Part shown: positions 8,703 to 18,639 of the stretch, one piece after another
Position numbering within the stretch: the stretch's first letter is position 1
How the letters are laid out: each line of letters starts with the position of its first letter
NCBI RefSeq assembly: GCF_021513215.1
Contig: NZ_CP090975.1
Coordinates: 675,501-739,500 of the forward strand
Direction of reading: 5' to 3'
DNA length: 64,000 bases
DNA from: Suttonella sp. R2A3
GTDB taxonomy: Bacteria > Pseudomonadota > Gammaproteobacteria > Cardiobacteriales > Cardiobacteriaceae
Notes under the pieces: model-generated
Seen by the model: the letters and a program-made list of their open reading frames with translations, nothing else
Told to the model about the DNA's origin: nothing
Database searches by the model: none
Made by a program: the position numbers and the translations under genes

Positions 8703-10691
8703 TTATTTTAACAAACCGTCAGCGCGTTGCACGACAGTCTCAACATCAAATCCATAATGGGCAAACAATTCGCCTGCTGGCGCTGAGGCACCAAACTCAT
8801 CCATACTGATGACATCACCTTGCGTGCCAACCAAAGCGCGCCAGAGCGCGCCCGATCCAGCTTCAACAGCTAATGCTGGAATGTGTGCTGGCACAACGCT
8901 TTCACGATAATCCGCGCTTTGACGCATAAATACGTCGTAGCATGGTACAGACACCACTTGCACACGCCGACTCTGTTCACGCAACGTTTTTGCTGCCTGA
9001 ACCACCAGCTCCACTTCTGAACCGCTCGCTAATAATACGATCTCTGGCGCATCATCAGCGCTTAACACATACGCACCGTTATAAATCGAGTCAAATTGCT
9101 CACTCGTGCGTGCCTGCATCGGCAGACCTTGTCGTGATAAAGCTAACGCAGTTGGCGAAGACGGGTTAAGCGCCGCACGCCAAGCCACTAACGTCTCAAC
9201 CCCATCACACGGTCGCCAAACGTCTAAATTAGGGATTAAACGCAGCGATGACACATGCTCAACCGGCTGGTGGGTTGGACCGTCTTCACCCAAACCAATC
9301 GAATCATGGGTCAGCACATAAGTCACTGGCAGCTTCATCAGCGCTGATAAGCGCATTGCATTACGCATATAATCAGAAAAGACCAAGAATGTACCACCAT
9401 AAGGACGAATACCACCGTGCAAATACAGGCCATTCATGATCGCTGCCATCGCAAATTCGCGCACCCCATAATGCACGTAGTTACCGGCAAAATCGTGTGG
9501 CTTGATCGAGGTTGAGTGCTTACTCCACGTGTTATTAGAGCCACTCAAATCCGCCGAACCGCCAAATAATTCCGGCAAATGACCGGCAAGTAAGTTCAGC
9601 GCCTGCTCTGAGGCCTTACGGGTGGCAACTTTATCACCGCCATCTTGCAAATCTTGTAACGATTTCGCGACCACATCATCTAATTGCTCAGGTAACTCAC
9701 CCGACATCACGCGTTGATATTGCGCGGCCAACGCAGGATGCGCGGCGGCATAATCGTCAAATAATTGCTGCCAGTTTTTTTCAGCCGCAGCACCCTGATC
9801 TTTTAAGCTGGCTGCCTCATACACCCCTTCAGGTAAGGCAAAGGCTTTATTCGGCAAGCCCATAATGTCTTTCACTAAACCAATTTCTTCCTCACCTAGC
9901 GGTGCGCCATGGCTTTTTTCTGAACCGGCTAAATTCGGTGAACCATAGCCGATGACGGTGTGACAGATAATCAGCGACGGTTGATCAGTGTTTGCTTTGG
10001 CTTGATTAATCGCCGCGTCGATGGCTTGTGGATCATGTCCATCGACATCGCTGATCACTTGCCAGCCATAGGCTTCAAAACGCTTAGCAACGTCTTCGCC
10101 AAACCATGGCGCGACTTCACCATCGATAGAAATACCATTCGCGTCATAAAGCGCGATCAGCTTGCCCAGACCCAACGTGCCAGCCAGTGAACAGGCTTCG
10201 TGTGAAATACCTTCCATCAAACAACCATCGCCAAGCAAGCAATAGGTATGATGATCAACGATTGAATAACCCTCACGGTTATATTGTGCGGCAAGATGTG
10301 CTTCTGCTAAGGCAAAACCGACTGCGTTGGCAATCCCTTGTCCGAGTGGTCCGGTGGTCGTTTCCACACCGGGCGTTTCATGAACTTCTGGATGCCCTGG
10401 TGTTTTGCTGTGCATTTGGCGAAATGCTTTGAGATCATCCAGGCTTAAATCAAAACCGGATAAATGGAGTAAGCTGTATTGCAGCATCGATGCATGACCA
10501 TTTGAGAGCACAAAACGGTCTCGGTTGTCCCATTTTGGGTTAGCCGGATTGAGTGTAATATGCTTTTGCCACAGGACGCTCGCCATATCGGCCATCCCCA
10601 TCGGCGCACCCGGGTGGCCTGAATTAGCTGCTTGGACTGCATCCATACTCAATGCGCGAATCGCGCCTGCCATCAGTTCATGTTGGTTCAT
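8703..10691 (-). CDS. tkt: Transketolase
   Basis: A thiamine-diphosphate enzyme moving two-carbon units between sugar phosphates in the pentose phosphate pathway. The 662-residue length is normal. Visible motifs are the N-terminal [21 protein letters not shown], the ThDP/metal-binding [13 protein letters not shown], and the central [19 protein letters not shown] pyrimidine-domain motif. It ends 31 bp before gap, so tkt-gap probably form one transcript supplying and consuming glyceraldehyde-3-phosphate. Confidence 0.96.
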   Translation of the reverse strand: MNQHELMAGAIRALSMDAVQAANSGHPGAPMGMADMASVLWQKHITLNPANPKWDNRDRFVLSNGHASMLQYSLLHLSGFDLSLDDLKAFRQMHSKTPGHPEVHETPGVETTTGPLGQGIANAVGFALAEAHLAAQYNREGYSIVDHHTYCLLGDGCLMEGISHEACSLAGTLGLGKLIALYDANGISIDGEVAPWFGEDVAKRFEAYGWQVISDVDGHDPQAIDAAINQAKANTDQPSLIICHTVIGYGSPNLAGSEKSHGAPLGEEEIGLVKDIMGLPNKAFALPEGVYEAASLKDQGAAAEKNWQQLFDDYAAAHPALAAQYQRVMSGELPEQLDDVVAKSLQDLQDGGDKVATRKASEQALNLLAGHLPELFGGSADLSGSNNTWSKHSTSIKPHDFAGNYVHYGVREFAMAAIMNGLYLHGGIRPYGGTFLVFSDYMRNAMRLSALMKLPVTYVLTHDSIGLGEDGPTHQPVEHVSSLRLIPNLDVWRPCDGVETLVAWRAALNPSSPTALALSRQGLPMQARTSEQFDSIYNGAYVLSADDAPEIVLLASGSEVELVVQAAKTLREQSRRVQVVSVPCYDVFMRQSADYRESVVPAHIPALAVEAGSGALWRALVGTQGDVISMDEFGASAPAGELFAHYGFDVETVVQRADGLLK

Positions 10692-10708
10692 CGTTTCCTC
10701 AATTTAGA

Positions 10709-12868
10709 TCAATCATTAGTACTGGCGACGCTGATCTGTTGTTCATTCGAAATCAGCGTTAAATAATCATAGAGCACATTCAGTGCTTCAAAGAGCGCGA
10801 CATCAGGGACAAAATGCTCTTTGTCCGCTTCTTTATCGACGTATTGATTGCGCTCTTCAATATCGCTTAGACGCTTGGCATCAGATGCTAAAGCGGGCAG
10901 CGCTTCACGTTGCGCCAACTCATACTCATCACGGTAATCTTCCCAATCTTTAAACGTCGCCTGACGCTCGGCAAGATTCAACGACCATTGTTCACGGTTA
11001 TTATCCTCGGTGACCCGTTTGATAAATGCCTGATAACGCAATAGCGCGGGATCGGTGTGCATGCGCGCGAGATGCGCTTCTTTCAACTGCGCAATCGTGT
11101 TTTTCTCAATGCTCTGCGCGGCTTGATAGTCGCTGGCATCAATCTGCTTCCAAGGCAACGCGTGGTTTTCTGCCTGTTCACCAACCACATCCAGGCCCAG
11201 CCCTTCTGGCATGATGATATCAGGCGCAACCCCTTTGAGTTGTGTACTGTCGCCAGTTACGCGGTGAAACATCGCTACCGTAAATTTTAGCTTACCTAAC
11301 TCACTCTGGCCCTGCGGCACAAATTCGTTCAAATCAACCATCGTTTGCACAGTGCCTTTACCAAAACTGTTGCTGCCAATCACCAGGCCTCGCTTATAGT
11401 CTTGAATCGCGCCGGCAAAAATCTCTGATGCAGACGCTGAATAATGATCCACCATCACAGCCAATGGTCCGTCATATACTGCACCCGGCACATCATCGAC
11501 TTCTTCGCGCGGACTATCACGACGATTCGACACCATCACCACCGGCCCTTGGTCAATGAATAGTCCTACCGTGTGGACCGCCTCATAAAGTGAGCCACCG
11601 CCATTACCACGCAGATCAAGCACAATACCGGCAACGTCATCGGCTTTAAGTTCTTCTAACAGCGCTTTAACGTCACGACTGGTGCTGCGGTATTGTTTCT
11701 TGCCAGCCTGCGCTGCGCTAAAGTCCATATAAAACGACGGCAGACGGATCACGCCAATACGCTGGGTTTTGCCATCACGGGTCACTTCTTCCACATACGC
11801 CTGTGCGCTTTGATCTTCGAGTTTCACTTCTTCGCGAATTAAACTGATTTCTTTTGGCGCACCGCTGTTATTCGCGGGTTCGATTAACAAACGCACCAAA
11901 CTGCCCTTCTCACCACGAATCAAGCGCACTGCTTTATCGAGACGCCAACCGACAACATCAACCATCTCACCGTCTTCACCTTGAGCCACGCCGATAATCT
12001 GATCACGAATGCGTAATTTGCCGCTTTTCGCCGCTGGCCCGCCGGCAATCAATTCACGAATGGTGATTTTTTCATCGTCAATACTTAACACCGCGCCAAT
12101 CCCTTCTAAAGACAGACGCATATTCATGTCAAAGTCTTCACTGCTACGTGGAGATAAGTAATTTGAATGTGGGTCATAGCGCGTAGTCATCACATTCATA
12201 AAGATATCGAAAACATCATCTGCGCCGGTTTGCGCGAGCTGTTTTTGCGCATTGGTGTAACGCTTAGTGAGCGTTTCAATCGCTTCTTCTTCGCTTTTTC
12301 CACCCAACATTTGTCGAATAATCTGATCGGTGAGGCGTTTTTCTTGATAGGCGTGAACGGCTGCTAAATCCGGTAGCCAATCTCGGGTGGATTCCACATG
12401 AAAAGGCGGTGCGTAAAAACTTTGCTCACTTTGTAAATCAAAGGGTTGCTGCAGACGCTCCAGCGTCCAAGTATTGATCGCTTGCGCGCGTTGTCGATAG
12501 CGATCAAATATTTCAAATACGCTATCAAGGGTTGGCTCGCCGAGTTGCTTTAAAAAAGCCGCACGCTGGTTGGTAAACTGCTCAATATCATCACGTAAAA
12601 AATACAGTTTCGCTCGATCAAGGGTATCGAGGTAATCATCAAAAATATCTTCTGAGACGCCGTTGAGCGCTTCATTTTTGTAATGATGGCCTTCAAGCAG
12701 CTTAGCAACCAATAATAAAGCGCGTTTATAGCGCTCTTCGACCACTAACGGTTCAAACGTTGGCGTTATTTCATCGATTACCGGGGCGTCTTTGGGCGCG
12801 GTTGCTGAGGCACATGACAACATCAACGCCATCAACCACACACTCACAATCGCTCTTAGCATCACCAT
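10709..12868 (-). CDS. prc: Carboxy-terminal processing protease (Prc/Tsp)
   Basis: A periplasmic S41 serine protease that degrades misfolded and SsrA-tagged proteins and trims envelope proteins. The 719-residue product begins with a hydrophobic export segment ending in SCASA, followed by an N-terminal helical domain. A PDZ domain around residues 240-330 contains GIGAVL and the AGGPAAKSG loop. The protease domain carries the SASASEIFAGAIQD serine motif and the GKGTVQ lysine motif of the Ser-Lys dyad. A C-terminal DUF3340-like helical tail follows. Length is slightly above E. coli Prc (682). It lies 17 bp upstream of tkt on the same strand. Confidence 0.92.
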   Translation of the reverse strand: MVMLRAIVSVWLMALMLSCASATAPKDAPVIDEITPTFEPLVVEERYKRALLLVAKLLEGHHYKNEALNGVSEDIFDDYLDTLDRAKLYFLRDDIEQFTNQRAAFLKQLGEPTLDSVFEIFDRYRQRAQAINTWTLERLQQPFDLQSEQSFYAPPFHVESTRDWLPDLAAVHAYQEKRLTDQIIRQMLGGKSEEEAIETLTKRYTNAQKQLAQTGADDVFDIFMNVMTTRYDPHSNYLSPRSSEDFDMNMRLSLEGIGAVLSIDDEKITIRELIAGGPAAKSGKLRIRDQIIGVAQGEDGEMVDVVGWRLDKAVRLIRGEKGSLVRLLIEPANNSGAPKEISLIREEVKLEDQSAQAYVEEVTRDGKTQRIGVIRLPSFYMDFSAAQAGKKQYRSTSRDVKALLEELKADDVAGIVLDLRGNGGGSLYEAVHTVGLFIDQGPVVMVSNRRDSPREEVDDVPGAVYDGPLAVMVDHYSASASEIFAGAIQDYKRGLVIGSNSFGKGTVQTMVDLNEFVPQGQSELGKLKFTVAMFHRVTGDSTQLKGVAPDIIMPEGLGLDVVGEQAENHALPWKQIDASDYQAAQSIEKNTIAQLKEAHLARMHTDPALLRYQAFIKRVTEDNNREQWSLNLAERQATFKDWEDYRDEYELAQREALPALASDAKRLSDIEERNQYVDKEADKEHFVPDVALFEALNVLYDYLTLISNEQQISVASTND

Positions 12869-13027
12869 ATCCGAAAAAAATATCGCCTTATGCTACCACA
12901 GCTTGGCTGCTATGCGGCATTTCTATCCTTGCCAAATTAACATCTTCTTGGCGCAAAACCATTTTAATTTTGACGCAATGCACGCGACTGGTGATTAGTC
13001 ACATCTCACTAACATTTATTACCGCAG

Positions 13028-14044
13028 CTACATACTAAGCGATCGACTTAAGCGATGATTGATCAACCACACCAGTGATAGCATCACCGGCACCTCGACC
13101 AACACCCCAACCACAGTGGCCAACGCTGCACCAGAATTTAAACCAAATAAGGCAATCGCGACAGCGACGGCGAGCTCAAAGAAATTACTTGTACCAATCA
13201 AACACGCCGGTGCGGCAATATTTAGCGGAATACGCAGCACTTTTGCACCAAACCAGGCAATGAAGAAAATAAAGTAGGTTTGCAGGAGTAAGGGAATCGC
13301 GATAAGGAGCATGATCAGCGGTTGATCGAGGATCGTTTGTGCTTGAAAGGCAAACAGTAAAACAACAGTGAAGATCAGCCCCAAAATAGATAAAGGTTTC
13401 AGCTTTGCAATGAGCCCCGGTAAATTCTTTTGACGCAGGTGGTAATAACGTTGGGTCAAAATACCAGCCACTAATGGCAGGACAACATAGAGCACCACCG
13501 ATAGCAGCAGCGTCATCCAAGGAATACTGATGTCGCTTATGCCAAGTAACAACCCAGCGATTGGCACAAAAGCCACCACCATAATCACATCATTAACTGC
13601 CACCTGAACCAGGGTGTAATTGGCATCGCCTTTCACCAAATGACTCCACACAAACACCATCGCCGTACAAGGCGCGACGCCCAACAAAATCATCCCGGCA
13701 ATATATTCTTGCGCCGATTCAGGACTCACCCAGTTTGTGTAGAACACATAAAAAAACAGCCAGGCAATGAGCGCCATGGTGAACGGCTTAATCAACCAGT
13801 TAACGACTATAGTGAGCATCAACCCACGAGGCCTGGTACCGATGGCGCGTATCTCCGACCAGTTAATCTGTAGCATCATCGGATAAATCATCAGCCAGAT
13901 TAACAGCGCAATCAACAGGTTCACTTGCGCAAATTCAAAGCGCGCAACCCCTTGAATCGCCTGAGGCATAACAGAACCGACTATCAACCCCGCAATAATG
14001 CTCAAACCAACCCAAACACTTAGCCAGCGTTCAAAAAAGCCCAT
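13028..14044 (-). CDS. acr3: ACR3-family arsenite efflux permease
   Basis: A 338-residue inner-membrane carrier with about ten transmembrane helices that exports arsenite. The [15 protein letters not shown] segment contains the conserved cysteine of ACR3 proteins. [15 protein letters not shown] and the late [15 protein letters not shown] segment are also family hallmarks. The start codon overlaps the arsC stop by one base, so the two are translationally coupled. It is the last gene of an arsR-arsC-acr3 operon. Confidence 0.92.
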   Translation of the reverse strand: MGFFERWLSVWVGLSIIAGLIVGSVMPQAIQGVARFEFAQVNLLIALLIWLMIYPMMLQINWSEIRAIGTRPRGLMLTIVVNWLIKPFTMALIAWLFFYVFYTNWVSPESAQEYIAGMILLGVAPCTAMVFVWSHLVKGDANYTLVQVAVNDVIMVVAFVPIAGLLLGISDISIPWMTLLLSVVLYVVLPLVAGILTQRYYHLRQKNLPGLIAKLKPLSILGLIFTVVLLFAFQAQTILDQPLIMLLIAIPLLLQTYFIFFIAWFGAKVLRIPLNIAAPACLIGTSNFFELAVAVAIALFGLNSGAALATVVGVLVEVPVMLSLVWLINHRLSRSLSM

Positions 14045-14475
14045 TATTGATCCCCCACATACTGGCCTTGCGCATCAACCAACAGTTCACCATCTTCTTT
14101 ATAAAAAGCCCCTTGTTGTGGTGCGTTTAAGATACTGAGTACCACCTCACTGGGACGGCATAATTTTGTGCCGAGAGAAGTCACTACAAAAGGTCGATTA
14201 ATCAAAATAGGATGCGTGAGCATCGCCTCAATTAACGCATCTTCACTGAGTGAAAGATCATCGAGTTGGCACACCTCATAGGCCGCAACATTCTTGCGTA
14301 ACGCGTCACGCGCACTTAGGCCACTGTCTTTTAGCAGGCTGCGCAACCTCTGCTCATCGGGCGGATTATCTAGATAATAGATAATCTCAGGCTCAATACC
14401 TGCATTACGAATGAGCCCCAACACATTGCGTGACGTGCCGCATTCAGGATTATGGTAGATCGTAATGTGTTCCAT
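14044..14475 (-). CDS. arsC: Arsenate reductase, glutaredoxin-dependent
   Basis: Reduces arsenate to arsenite, which the adjacent ACR3 permease exports. The 143-residue product starts [17 protein letters not shown], with the catalytic cysteine in the NPxCGTSRN motif of the glutaredoxin/glutathione-coupled ArsC class. The INRPFVV segment carries a conserved arginine used for oxyanion binding. An upstream TTG would add five residues, but the ATG at 14475 has an AAAGG site at proper spacing. Confidence 0.93.
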   Translation of the reverse strand: MEHITIYHNPECGTSRNVLGLIRNAGIEPEIIYYLDNPPDEQRLRSLLKDSGLSARDALRKNVAAYEVCQLDDLSLSEDALIEAMLTHPILINRPFVVTSLGTKLCRPSEVVLSILNAPQQGAFYKEDGELLVDAQGQYVGDQ

Positions 14476-14548
14476 ATTATTACCTTTCAATAACTATTGA
14501 ATTATAAACCCAAGAAAACCTTCTTACATACAAGTGAGTTACAGCGAA

Positions 14549-14872
14549 CTAGAGGTTAGAAGTTGGTTGACAATCCGAAGGTGCAGACGCATCAACGCAG
14601 CATTCATCACCCAAAAAATGCAGCAAGCGCATCATCAAATCCGTATTGGCGTGATAACGCTGGAAACGCCCTTCTTGTGTACCATGAACCAAACCTGCAT
14701 AAGTGAGCGTTTTAAGGTGAAATGATAAATTCGAGGGCGCAATCGCAAGCATTGCAGCAATATCGCCAGCCACCATCCCTTCGCCCCCTTTGCGCACCAA
14801 CAGACGAAAAATATCAAGACGTACTTGCGTCCCTAAGGTAGCAAAAAGTTCACTGGCTTGTGTTTTATCCAT
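14549..14872 (-). CDS. arsR: ArsR-family arsenic repressor with C-terminal cysteines
   Basis: A 107-residue winged-helix repressor of the ars operon, released from DNA by arsenite. The recognition helix region (APSNLSFHLKTLTYAGLV) is typical. It lacks the CxCxxC metal site in the DNA-binding helix seen in E. coli ArsR. Its three cysteines are at 91, 92 and 101 (CC-x8-C) near the C-terminus, which resembles the alternative As(III) site described in Acidithiobacillus ferrooxidans ArsR. It is the first gene of arsR-arsC-acr3 and probably represses its own promoter through the palindrome at 14898-14915. Confidence 0.9.
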   Translation of the reverse strand: MDKTQASELFATLGTQVRLDIFRLLVRKGGEGMVAGDIAAMLAIAPSNLSFHLKTLTYAGLVHGTQEGRFQRYHANTDLMMRLLHFLGDECCVDASAPSDCQPTSNL

Positions 14873-14897
14873 GGCCGCATATTAACTCTATTAATCC

Positions 14898-14915
14898 AAT
14901 ATTTCAACAAATATT
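14898..14915. promoter_or_regulatory. Candidate ArsR operator
   Basis: A perfect 7-4-7 palindrome, AATATTT-CAAC-AAATATT, lies 26 bp upstream of the arsR start codon. Position and AT-rich dyad symmetry suit a SmtB/ArsR-family operator. The assignment is inferred from position. Confidence 0.55.
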
Positions 14916-15000
14916 AAAACATCACGCCGTTTATCTCTAGTCACTTTGGTTCAACAACATATGCCCTCACCGCGGCCTGCACAATGACAAGGCGTAGTTT

Positions 15001-15696
15001 TTATAACAGCGTTTCTACCCAGCGCGGGACTTCTTCGCTCGCCGCCCCATAATAGCCCTGATCAAAAATGCTACTGACTGCGGTTGGCTCAAGATTAATT
15101 TCCACACAGCGTGCACCATAATCTTTGGCTTGGGCAACAAACCCTGCTGCCGGATAAACCAAACCTGACGTACCAATCGCCACAAATTGCTCTGCTTGCG
15201 CTAAGGCGTGTTCAATCTCGCCCATAAAATACGGCATTTCACCAAACCAGACAATATCGGGTCGCATCTGTCCTTGAACACCACAATAGCTGCACTGTGT
15301 TGTCTCATCAACGTCGTGTGAAGTACGCTGAATCTGCACGCAGGCCATACAACGTATATTCAGTAACTCACCATGCATATGCCGCACTTCAGCACCAGCG
15401 CGTTCATGTAAATCATCAATATTTTGCGTAACGATGAACACTTTCCCCGGCTTGGCTCGCTGTAATTCAGCAAGTGCAACATGTGCCGGATTTGGCGCTA
15501 TCTCTGGGTTAAGCAGTTGTTGGCGGCGCTGATTGTAAAATCGTTGCACCAGTTCAGGATCGCGTACAAACGCTTCAGGGGTTGCCACATCTTCAACACG
15601 GTGGTTTTCCCATAGCCCATCATCGCCACGAAAAGTTGCCAAACCGGACTCGGCAGAAATCCCCGCACCGGTTAATACCACCACCTCAATCACCAT
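15001..15696 (-). CDS. cobB: NAD-dependent protein deacylase, sirtuin (CobB type)
   Basis: A 231-residue sirtuin that removes acyl groups from lysines using NAD. The GAGISAESGLATFRG motif binds NAD, TQNIDDLHERAG and the HMHGEL histidine form the catalytic core, and two CxxC pairs (CMAC, CSYC) form the structural zinc site. The FYNQRR segment carries the Tyr-x-x-Arg pattern of class III sirtuins, which act on succinyl and malonyl lysines. Its start overlaps the end of the upstream DUF423 gene by 11 bp, suggesting coupling. Confidence 0.92.
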   Translation of the reverse strand: MVIEVVVLTGAGISAESGLATFRGDDGLWENHRVEDVATPEAFVRDPELVQRFYNQRRQQLLNPEIAPNPAHVALAELQRAKPGKVFIVTQNIDDLHERAGAEVRHMHGELLNIRCMACVQIQRTSHDVDETTQCSYCGVQGQMRPDIVWFGEMPYFMGEIEHALAQAEQFVAIGTSGLVYPAAGFVAQAKDYGARCVEINLEPTAVSSIFDQGYYGAASEEVPRWVETLL

Positions 15697-16072
15697 GATT
15701 TTTTCCTAAGCAATAAGCGCTATAAATCAATGTTGCCCAACCTAACAAAAAGGATACCCCACCAATCGGCACTAACGCGTTTAAGGGTAAATCCCACACT
15801 GCCATGAGATATAAGCAACCGCTAAAAATCATCATACCGAGCAGCCAAAACCCTGCAATCCAGACGCGCCATTTAAGCGCCGGGATCACAGCCAACAACC
15901 CAATAAATAGCGTATGGATGATATGATAACGCTGCGCTTTTTCAAAATAGATCGCAGACTGGCCTTGCAACATACCGTGCCCGGTTGCGGCACCCAAACT
16001 CACCCACAAAAAACCGCTGATTGCAGCCAGCAATAACCATTTAGCGTCTGTGTTTTGTTGGCAATCCATCAT
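15686..16072 (-). CDS. DUF423 (YgdD-like) small membrane protein
   Basis: A 128-residue inner-membrane protein with four predicted helices. The segments LGAATGHG, YHIIHTLFIGLLAV and LVPIGGVSFLLGWATL match the DUF423/YgdD family, whose function is unknown. It overlaps cobB by 11 bp on the same strand and is divergent from the phosphatase gene at 16116. Confidence 0.8.
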   Translation of the reverse strand: MMDCQQNTDAKWLLLAAISGFLWVSLGAATGHGMLQGQSAIYFEKAQRYHIIHTLFIGLLAVIPALKWRVWIAGFWLLGMMIFSGCLYLMAVWDLPLNALVPIGGVSFLLGWATLIYSAYCLGKNHGD

Positions 16073-16115
16073 TTGCTCCTTATAATTTAACGAATTGTGT
16101 TATTTGGGCCAGATT

Positions 16116-16886
16116 ATGAACCTCGCCAATATTTTACCCTTTGCCAACCAGCTTTGCGACCAAGCCGCCACCATCACCCGATCATACTTCCGCGCCTCGA
16201 TCGATGTGATAAATAAAAGCGACGATTCGCCGGTGACTATTGCGGATCGTGAAACAGAAGCGCTGCTACGTGAGCACATTAACGAACGCTTCCCCGATCA
16301 CGCGATTATCGGCGAAGAATACGGCATAAGTGGTCAATCTGCCTGGCAATGGGTGATTGACCCGATTGATGGCACGCGCAGTTTTATCAGCGGTTTTCCA
16401 ACCTACGCCACCTTATTGGCCTTATTGCACGACGGTGCACCGGTGTTAAGCATCATTGACATGCCAATACTTGGTGAGCGCTTTATCGCCACACGCGAAC
16501 AACCAACAACCTTAAATGGCGCAGTCATACGCTGCCAGCAAACCCACGAATTAGCCAAAGCCAAACTACAAAGTACCGATCCGGATATGTTCACATCTGT
16601 ACAATGGCAAAAGCGTCAACAGCTCGCCAAGCAGGTTGCACTCAACCGCTTTAATGGCGATGGATATTTATACGCGATGCTCGCAGCTGGTTGGATTGAT
16701 CTAGTCTGTGAGGCCGATCTAAAGCCTTATGACTTTCTACCGTTGATGCTGATTGTTGAGCAAGCCGGAGGAGTGATTAGCGACTGGCAAGGCAAGCCGT
16801 TAACGCTAAACAGTTCGGGAGAAGTACTTGCCAGCGCCACTGGTGAACTGCATAGCGCAGCGCTCACTCACCTTAATAACTCATAG
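16116..16886 (+). CDS. Inositol monophosphatase-family phosphatase, HisN-like
   Basis: A 256-residue Mg-dependent phosphatase. The metal-binding residues are in IIGEEYG and in the WVIDPIDGTRSFISGFP motif, with the third site in CEADLKPYDFLPLMLIVEQAGG. In several gammaproteobacteria this subfamily is annotated as histidinol-phosphatase (HisN); no other histidine gene is nearby, so the substrate remains open. The listed start is the ATG giving a normal N-terminus; an upstream in-frame ATG would add seven residues. The gene stands alone on the plus strand before adk. Confidence 0.8.
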   Translation: MNLANILPFANQLCDQAATITRSYFRASIDVINKSDDSPVTIADRETEALLREHINERFPDHAIIGEEYGISGQSAWQWVIDPIDGTRSFISGFPTYATLLALLHDGAPVLSIIDMPILGERFIATREQPTTLNGAVIRCQQTHELAKAKLQSTDPDMFTSVQWQKRQQLAKQVALNRFNGDGYLYAMLAAGWIDLVCEADLKPYDFLPLMLIVEQAGGVISDWQGKPLTLNSSGEVLASATGELHSAALTHLNNS

Positions 16887-17029
16887 CTTACCCTGCTTGG
16901 ATACTAAAGCGTCTGTTAGCACACAGATTATCTATATCATCAGCTTATTGTATTGAGAGCGAACGTATTGCGTGGTAGGCTTAACGATTGCTTGGTACAA
17001 CCCAATTGATTTAACTTAAAGGAATCCCT

Positions 17030-17569
17030 ATGAATATCATCATTCTTGGCGCCCCTGGCTCTGGTAAAGGCACACAATCTGCGCTTTTGATTGATCGCTA
17101 CGATTTGCAGCATCTGTCAACTGGCGACATGCTACGCAGAGAAATTGCCCAGCAAACCGAGTTAGGTAAAGCAGCTAAGAAAGTCATGGATGCCGGACAG
17201 TTGGTCAGCGATGAGATTGTGATCGGCATGATCGCAAACCGCCTCGGTGAACAAGGTAATTTATTTGACGGCTTTCCGCGCACCCTTGCCCAAGCCGAAG
17301 CCTTAGATAAGCTCTTAAACGAACGCGATGAGGCGATTGATCACGTCATCTCCTTAGAAGTGAATGATGAAGAAATTATCAGCCGGATGCTTGAGCGTGG
17401 ACGCGCGGATGATAACGAAGCGACCATCCGCAATCGCTTGAATGTATTTGCCGAACAAACCCAGCCGTTGATTGCCTATTATGAAGGTCAAGGCAAACTG
17501 CATGGCGTAGATGGCACAGGCGATATTGAAGCGATTAGCGCGCGCATCATCAACGCCATCGATGCCTGA
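17030..17569 (+). CDS. adk: Adenylate kinase, short-LID form
   Basis: Interconverts ATP, AMP and ADP. The 179-residue product has the [11 protein letters not shown]-loop at residues 7-16, the STGDMLR AMP-binding segment, the DGFPRT motif and the [13 protein letters not shown] arginine motif. The LID between MLERGRA and the RADD motif is only a few residues long, whereas E. coli Adk (214 residues) has an inserted LID domain. It therefore belongs to the short class. A clear AAAGGAATC ribosome-binding site precedes the ATG. aroC follows after 2 bp. Confidence 0.93.
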   Translation: MNIIILGAPGSGKGTQSALLIDRYDLQHLSTGDMLRREIAQQTELGKAAKKVMDAGQLVSDEIVIGMIANRLGEQGNLFDGFPRTLAQAEALDKLLNERDEAIDHVISLEVNDEEIISRMLERGRADDNEATIRNRLNVFAEQTQPLIAYYEGQGKLHGVDGTGDIEAISARIINAIDA

Positions 17570-17571
17570 TC

Positions 17572-18639
17572 ATGAGCGGTAACAGCATCGGGCGCAGCTT
17601 GATTCTCTCCACCTTTGGCGAAAGCCATGGTGTCGCTATTGGTGGCACACTCGATGGCTGCCCGCCAGGCATTGCGCTAGATGCCGCGATGATTCAACAA
17701 GACTTAGACCGCCGCAAACCGGGAACATCACGCCACGTTACCCCACGCCGTGAAAGCGATGAAGTTGAGTTACTATCTGGGGTTTTTGAAGGCAAAACGA
17801 CTGGCACACCGATTGGTTTATTGATTCGTAACGCCGACCAACGCTCACAAGATTACGGACAAATTAAAGAGCAATTTCGCCCGGGGCACGCGGATTTTAC
17901 CTATCAACACAAATACGGTCTGCGCGACTATCGTGGTGGCGGTCGCGCTTCAGCGCGTGAGACTGCAATCCGCGTGGCTGGTGGTGCGATTGCCAAAGTG
18001 GTTCTCGCCACGCTGTGCAACACACGCATCCGCAGTTATGTCTCACAAATTGGCGAACACAAGCTGCATTTTGACGATTGGGCTCATGTGACGAATAACC
18101 CATTCCAATGCCCGAATGCTGAACAAGTCCCGACCCTTGAACGCTATCTTTACGATATTCGAAAATCCGGCGATTCGATTGGTGCGGAAATCACCTTAGT
18201 TGCAGAATCGGTTCCAGTGGGCTTAGGCGAACCAGTTTTTGATCGCCTGGATGCCGAGTTGGCAAAAGCCTTGATGAGCATCAACGCGGTTAAAGGCGTG
18301 TCAATCGGTGATGGTTTTGATGTCATTACCCAAAAAGGCAGCGAACATCGCGATGAGCGCAACGCTAATGAAGGATTTCTGACCAACCGTGCTGGCGGCA
18401 TCCTTGGCGGGATCAGTAGCGGACAGCCAATTACCGCAAAAATCGCCTTCAAACCCACCTCAAGCATCTTAATTCCTGGACAAAGCACCAATATTCACGG
18501 TGAAGACGTATCGGTTGTGACTAAAGGTCGCCACGACCCCTGTGTCGCGTTGCGCGCCTGCCCAATTGTCGAAGCCATGGCGGCGTTAACCCTGTGTGAT
18601 CACTTCCTGCGTCAGCGCGGACAAACTGGTCGCATGTGA
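17572..18639 (+). CDS. aroC: Chorismate synthase
   Basis: Makes chorismate from 5-enolpyruvylshikimate-3-phosphate with reduced FMN. The 355-residue product has all three family signatures: [18 protein letters not shown] near the start, the [16 protein letters not shown] block, and the late [17 protein letters not shown] segment. It begins two bases after adk and overlaps the tmcA start by four bases (ATGA), forming an adk-aroC-tmcA transcription unit. Chorismate is the substrate for the trpE/trpG enzymes encoded elsewhere in the window. Confidence 0.97.
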   Translation: MSGNSIGRSLILSTFGESHGVAIGGTLDGCPPGIALDAAMIQQDLDRRKPGTSRHVTPRRESDEVELLSGVFEGKTTGTPIGLLIRNADQRSQDYGQIKEQFRPGHADFTYQHKYGLRDYRGGGRASARETAIRVAGGAIAKVVLATLCNTRIRSYVSQIGEHKLHFDDWAHVTNNPFQCPNAEQVPTLERYLYDIRKSGDSIGAEITLVAESVPVGLGEPVFDRLDAELAKALMSINAVKGVSIGDGFDVITQKGSEHRDERNANEGFLTNRAGGILGGISSGQPITAKIAFKPTSSILIPGQSTNIHGEDVSVVTKGRHDPCVALRACPIVEAMAALTLCDHFLRQRGQTGRM

